NCBI GenBank assembly: GCA_947593895.1
Contig: CANQDY010000043.1
Coordinates: forward strand, 1-9,421
DNA length: 9,421 nucleotides
Reading direction: 5' to 3'
Origin: an uncultured Bacilli bacterium
Lineage (GTDB): Bacteria > Bacillota_I > Bacilli_A > RFN20 > CAG-449
Shown here piece after piece: positions 7,524 to 9,421 of the stretch (positions within the stretch are counted from its first letter, which is position 1; every line of letters starts with the position of its first letter). Under the pieces are notes generated by a model. It was not told the DNA's origin and ran no database searches. It saw nothing but the letters and a program-made list of their open reading frames with translations. Both the position numbers and the translations under genes were made by a program.

Positions 7524-9176
7524 TTATACATCTTTAAAGCAAGAATTTCCAATGAATTCTCTTAAAATAGAATTACATGGAACCCATTTTGAATCTAAAT
7601 CGACAAAGAATTTTAAAAACTTGATAAGGCGATTGGCTAATGGAAAGTGTGGTGAATTATCATCAATCTTTTTTAATAATGGCATAGCATATATTTTCAT
7701 AACGCACATTTCATATGGTAAAAGTGAGTTAAATACAAAGTCGGCGTTTTCTTGTGTTTTATAAATCCATTTAAATTCACCTTTTCTTACTGATGGCCAC
7801 ATCTCCATTGTTTCTTCTGCGGAAGAGTTTCTGAATTGATAATCACGAACTATTCTTCTTAATAATCTTAAATCAGTAAGAGAAATAGGAGTATGGTTAT
7901 CAATATTTATTTGGGCTTGTGGTGCAATGAATATTTTAAATTTTTGGTGCTTAGCAATTAGTGAAGTTAATTTTTCATTTAATGCGTGAATACCTTCAAT
8001 AATGATAATTTCATCTTCATCAAGTTTAATGGTCCTTCCGGGAACCCTTTTTCCCAATTGAAAATCAAAATGAGGAAGAGTGATTTGTTTACCGTTAATC
8101 AAATCGAGCATGTTTTTATTAAATAATTCAATATCAAGAGCTTCGAGACATTCTAAATCTGGTTTACCGTCATCGCCAAGTGGTGTTTTATCTTTATCAA
8201 TATAGTAATCATCAATAGAGATTCTTGTGGTTTTTATGCCAATAGATAACAATTCTATTCTCAGACGATTTGCAAATGTGGTTTTTCCAGAACTGGAAGG
8301 ACCTGCAATACAAATTAACTTAATTTCGTCACTATTGGTCTTGATTTTATTTCCAAGTTCCGCAAGCATATTATTATGATGTTGCTCGCAAAGATTAATA
8401 AAATCGATTGCTCCATCCTTTTCTACATGTTTATTAATTGAAGCAATGGAATCTGATTTAACAAGTTTTGCCCATAGATATGATTCTTTTAACGTTTTAC
8501 CATAAACTGGTGCATCCTCAAATGGAGGAATTTTACCACCTTCTTCACTTCGTGGATATTGAACTAATATTCCTTTCCCAAAGATTCTTAATTTATAATC
8601 GCTGATATGTCCGGTAGAAGGAACCATGTGACCATACATATAGTTTAAGTATCCATTACATTCATAAAAGTGAACAGTTTTTTCTGGTCGATATTTTAAA
8701 ATTTCAATTTTATCTAAAAATCCCCGTTCACGATAAATTTTTTCTGCTTCTTCATTAGAATAAATTTTTCTAACTAATGGATAATCCTTATTGATAATTT
8801 CTTTAATTGTTTTATTAAGTAAATCTAAATCATCAGAAGTGAAAGATTTAGCATCACCTAAAAATGAAATAAAGATTGAACGGGAAATGTTATATGAGAA
8901 TTTAATACGATATTCTGGAAACGCAATAGAACATGCCATAGCAATAATATATCTCAAAGTGGTTTCATAAGTCTTAATTGCCAGATAATCTTTTTTGGTA
9001 AATAATTCAACTTCACAATCATAAAATATTTCATAATTTAGTTCTCTTAGACGATTGTTGACAGAAGCGTTAATATATTGATGACGATCTCCTTTTATTA
9101 AATCTAGGATCTTTATCTTATGATCATATTCTTTAGTTTGACCATTAAAAGTAATTTTAAATGTGTTAGCGGTCAT
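7524..9176 (-). CDS. Nucleoside (uridine-type) kinase with N-terminal TGS and ThrRS-editing-like domains
   Basis: A 550-residue protein of the known TGS-SAD-kinase family of Firmicutes and related bacteria. A TGS domain occupies about 1-65. A threonyl-tRNA synthetase second-additional-domain-like region (about 70-210) includes YGHMVPSTGHI at 181-191. A phosphoribulokinase/uridine kinase domain occupies about 285-490, with Walker A GPSSSGKT at 292-299, SIDDYYID at 320-327, LPHFDF at 367-372, the IIIEGIHALN strand at 391-400, and an Arg-rich lid at 437-449. It would phosphorylate a nucleoside such as uridine or cytidine with NTP; substrate preference is unproved. The editing-type metal ligands (HxxxH and CxxxH) are replaced by T72, Y76, M180 and M184, so the SAD part is unlikely to deacylate tRNA. 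The start is an ATG with a strong GGAGG ribosome-binding site just upstream. It stands alone on the minus strand, opposite the DUF5677-like gene. Confidence 0.9.
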   Translation of the reverse strand: MTANTFKITFNGQTKEYDHKIKILDLIKGDRHQYINASVNNRLRELNYEIFYDCEVELFTKKDYLAIKTYETTLRYIIAMACSIAFPEYRIKFSYNISRSIFISFLGDAKSFTSDDLDLLNKTIKEIINKDYPLVRKIYSNEEAEKIYRERGFLDKIEILKYRPEKTVHFYECNGYLNYMYGHMVPSTGHISDYKLRIFGKGILVQYPRSEEGGKIPPFEDAPVYGKTLKESYLWAKLVKSDSIASINKHVEKDGAIDFINLCEQHHNNMLAELGNKIKTNSDEIKLICIAGPSSSGKTTFANRLRIELLSIGIKTTRISIDDYYIDKDKTPLGDDGKPDLECLEALDIELFNKNMLDLINGKQITLPHFDFQLGKRVPGRTIKLDEDEIIIIEGIHALNEKLTSLIAKHQKFKIFIAPQAQINIDNHTPISLTDLRLLRRIVRDYQFRNSSAEETMEMWPSVRKGEFKWIYKTQENADFVFNSLLPYEMCVMKIYAMPLLKKIDDNSPHFPLANRLIKFLKFFVDLDSKWVPCNSILREFIGNSCFKDV

Positions 9177-9205
9177 TTTGTTTCCTCCATTTCTTAGTGA
9201 AATAC

Positions 9206-9234
9206 ATATTAACGAAATTTTCCTATAAAATCAA
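9206..9234 (-). promoter_or_regulatory. Candidate promoter of the nucleoside kinase gene
   Basis: On the minus strand: -35 TTGATT (4/6) at 9234-9229, a 17-bp spacer, and -10 TAATAT (4/6) at 9211-9206, about 30 bp before the start codon. A second minus-strand TATAAT at 9293-9288, abutting the cre-like site, is an alternative, but it has no clear -35. Confidence 0.35.
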
Positions 9235-9258
9235 TAGTCAATTTTTTTCATTTTATAG
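9223..9258. repeat. 9-bp inverted repeat upstream of the kinase gene
   Basis: CTATAAAAT at 9223-9231 and its exact reverse complement ATTTTATAG at 9250-9258, separated by 18 bp. It overlaps the -35 region of the candidate kinase promoter. It could be an operator, a leader hairpin if transcription starts further upstream, or chance in AT-rich DNA. Confidence 0.5.
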
Positions 9259-9274
9259 AATAAAATGAATATTA

Positions 9275-9288
9275 TGTAAGCGATTACA
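9275..9288. promoter_or_regulatory. cre-like operator (CcpA catabolite-responsive element)
   Basis: TGTAAGCGATTACA fits the Gram-positive cre consensus TGWAANCGNTNWCA at every fixed position. With flanking bases (9274-9289) it is a perfect 6-bp inverted repeat around GCGA. It lies about 100 bp before the kinase start, abuts a minus-strand TATAAT at 9293-9288, and sits just upstream of a plus-strand promoter-like sequence at 9290-9317. Whether the kinase gene or a gene beyond the window's right end is the target cannot be told. Another LacI-family regulator with a similar site is an alternative. Confidence 0.65.
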
Positions 9289-9289
9289 T

Positions 9290-9317
9290 TATACAACATA
9301 TAAACTGTAAATATAAT
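9290..9317 (+). promoter_or_regulatory. Candidate promoter facing a gene beyond the right edge
   Basis: TATACA (4/6 to the -35 consensus) at 9290-9295, a 16-bp spacer, and a perfect TATAAT at 9312-9317. Transcription would start near 9324, at the beginning of the large inverted repeat. No gene begins on the plus strand before 9421, so any target lies outside the window. Confidence 0.4.
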
Positions 9318-9322
9318 ATTTT

Positions 9323-9382
9323 GTGACAGAATATTATTTTTCCGTTAATTAAATGTCAATTTTCAAAATAATATTGTGTCAC
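9323..9382. repeat. 18-bp near-perfect inverted repeat with 24-bp loop
   Basis: The left arm at 9323-9340 starts GTGACA and ends ATTATTTT. The right arm at 9365-9382 starts AAAATAAT and ends TGTCAC. The arms are reverse complements with one mismatch (position 9376). The loop, 9341-9364, contains the palindrome TTAATTAA at 9345-9352. The core ATAATATT also occurs at 9313-9320, giving a competing 8-bp hairpin with 9330-9337. It could be a cluster of operator half-sites or a folding leader RNA. It lacks the GC-rich stem and immediate T-run of an ordinary terminator. Confidence 0.75.
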
Positions 9383-9421
9383 GCATTTTTATTTTAAACG
9401 AATAAATAAATTATTATTATT

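Noticed and set aside
7552..7764. Plus-strand open frame at the end of the kinase gene
   Set aside because: Antisense shadow of the kinase C-terminus, with no independent support.
9323..9382. Terminal inverted repeats of a small mobile element (MITE or IS remnant)
   Set aside because: Only 24 bp lie between the arms, with no flanking target duplication and no transposase remnant.
1..9421. Mycoplasma-type code with TGA as Trp
   Set aside because: Tryptophan is TGG at about 16 positions in intact, full-length genes. Absence of TGA stops among eight genes is not decisive in AT-rich DNA.

Overview
The window is strongly AT-rich bacterial DNA with tightly packed genes, 4-11 bp gene overlaps and recognisable Shine-Dalgarno sites. 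The composition and protein families point to a low-G+C Firmicutes/Tenericutes lineage (Acholeplasma, Izemoplasma, RF39 or Erysipelotrichia type; inference). All eight genes end in TAA or TAG. About 16 tryptophan positions in the intact frames are TGG, and several proteins have the full length of their families, so the standard code applies and TGA is not read as Trp as in Mycoplasma. No rRNA, tRNA, CRISPR array, insertion sequence or phage gene was seen.

Layout. (1) 1-214 is an AT-rich leader with a possible promoter. (2) 215-4029 is a translationally coupled plus-strand operon: a NUDIX hydrolase, an L-fucose/L-arabinose isomerase-fold protein, and a large U32-family protein resembling the RNA hydroxylases RlhA and TrhP. 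(3) 4026-5622, minus strand, is a two-gene ABC importer module (ATPase then permease, nitrate/sulfonate/taurine/HMP type) without a substrate-binding protein. Its end overlaps the U32 gene tail to tail by 4 bp. (4) 5623-5717 is a compact divergent promoter region in which the two predicted -35 boxes overlap. (5) 5718-7461, plus strand, is a coupled pair: an unrecognised 217-residue protein and a 365-residue protein resembling DUF5677. (6) 7524-9176, minus strand, is a nucleoside (uridine-type) kinase with N-terminal TGS and ThrRS-editing-like domains. (7) 9177-9421 is a regulatory-looking region. It holds a 14-bp site that fits the CcpA cre consensus exactly, a 9-bp inverted repeat, an 18-bp near-perfect inverted repeat, and three related copies of an ATAATATT...GTGWCA-like element.

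Three starts were moved by ribosome-binding-site evidence: the isomerase-like gene to ATG 618, the permease to ATG 4826, and the unknown gene to ATG 5718. Most genes look like housekeeping or transport functions. The parts least explained by known families are the unknown/DUF5677-like pair and the operator-like repeats at the right end, whose target gene may lie beyond the window.
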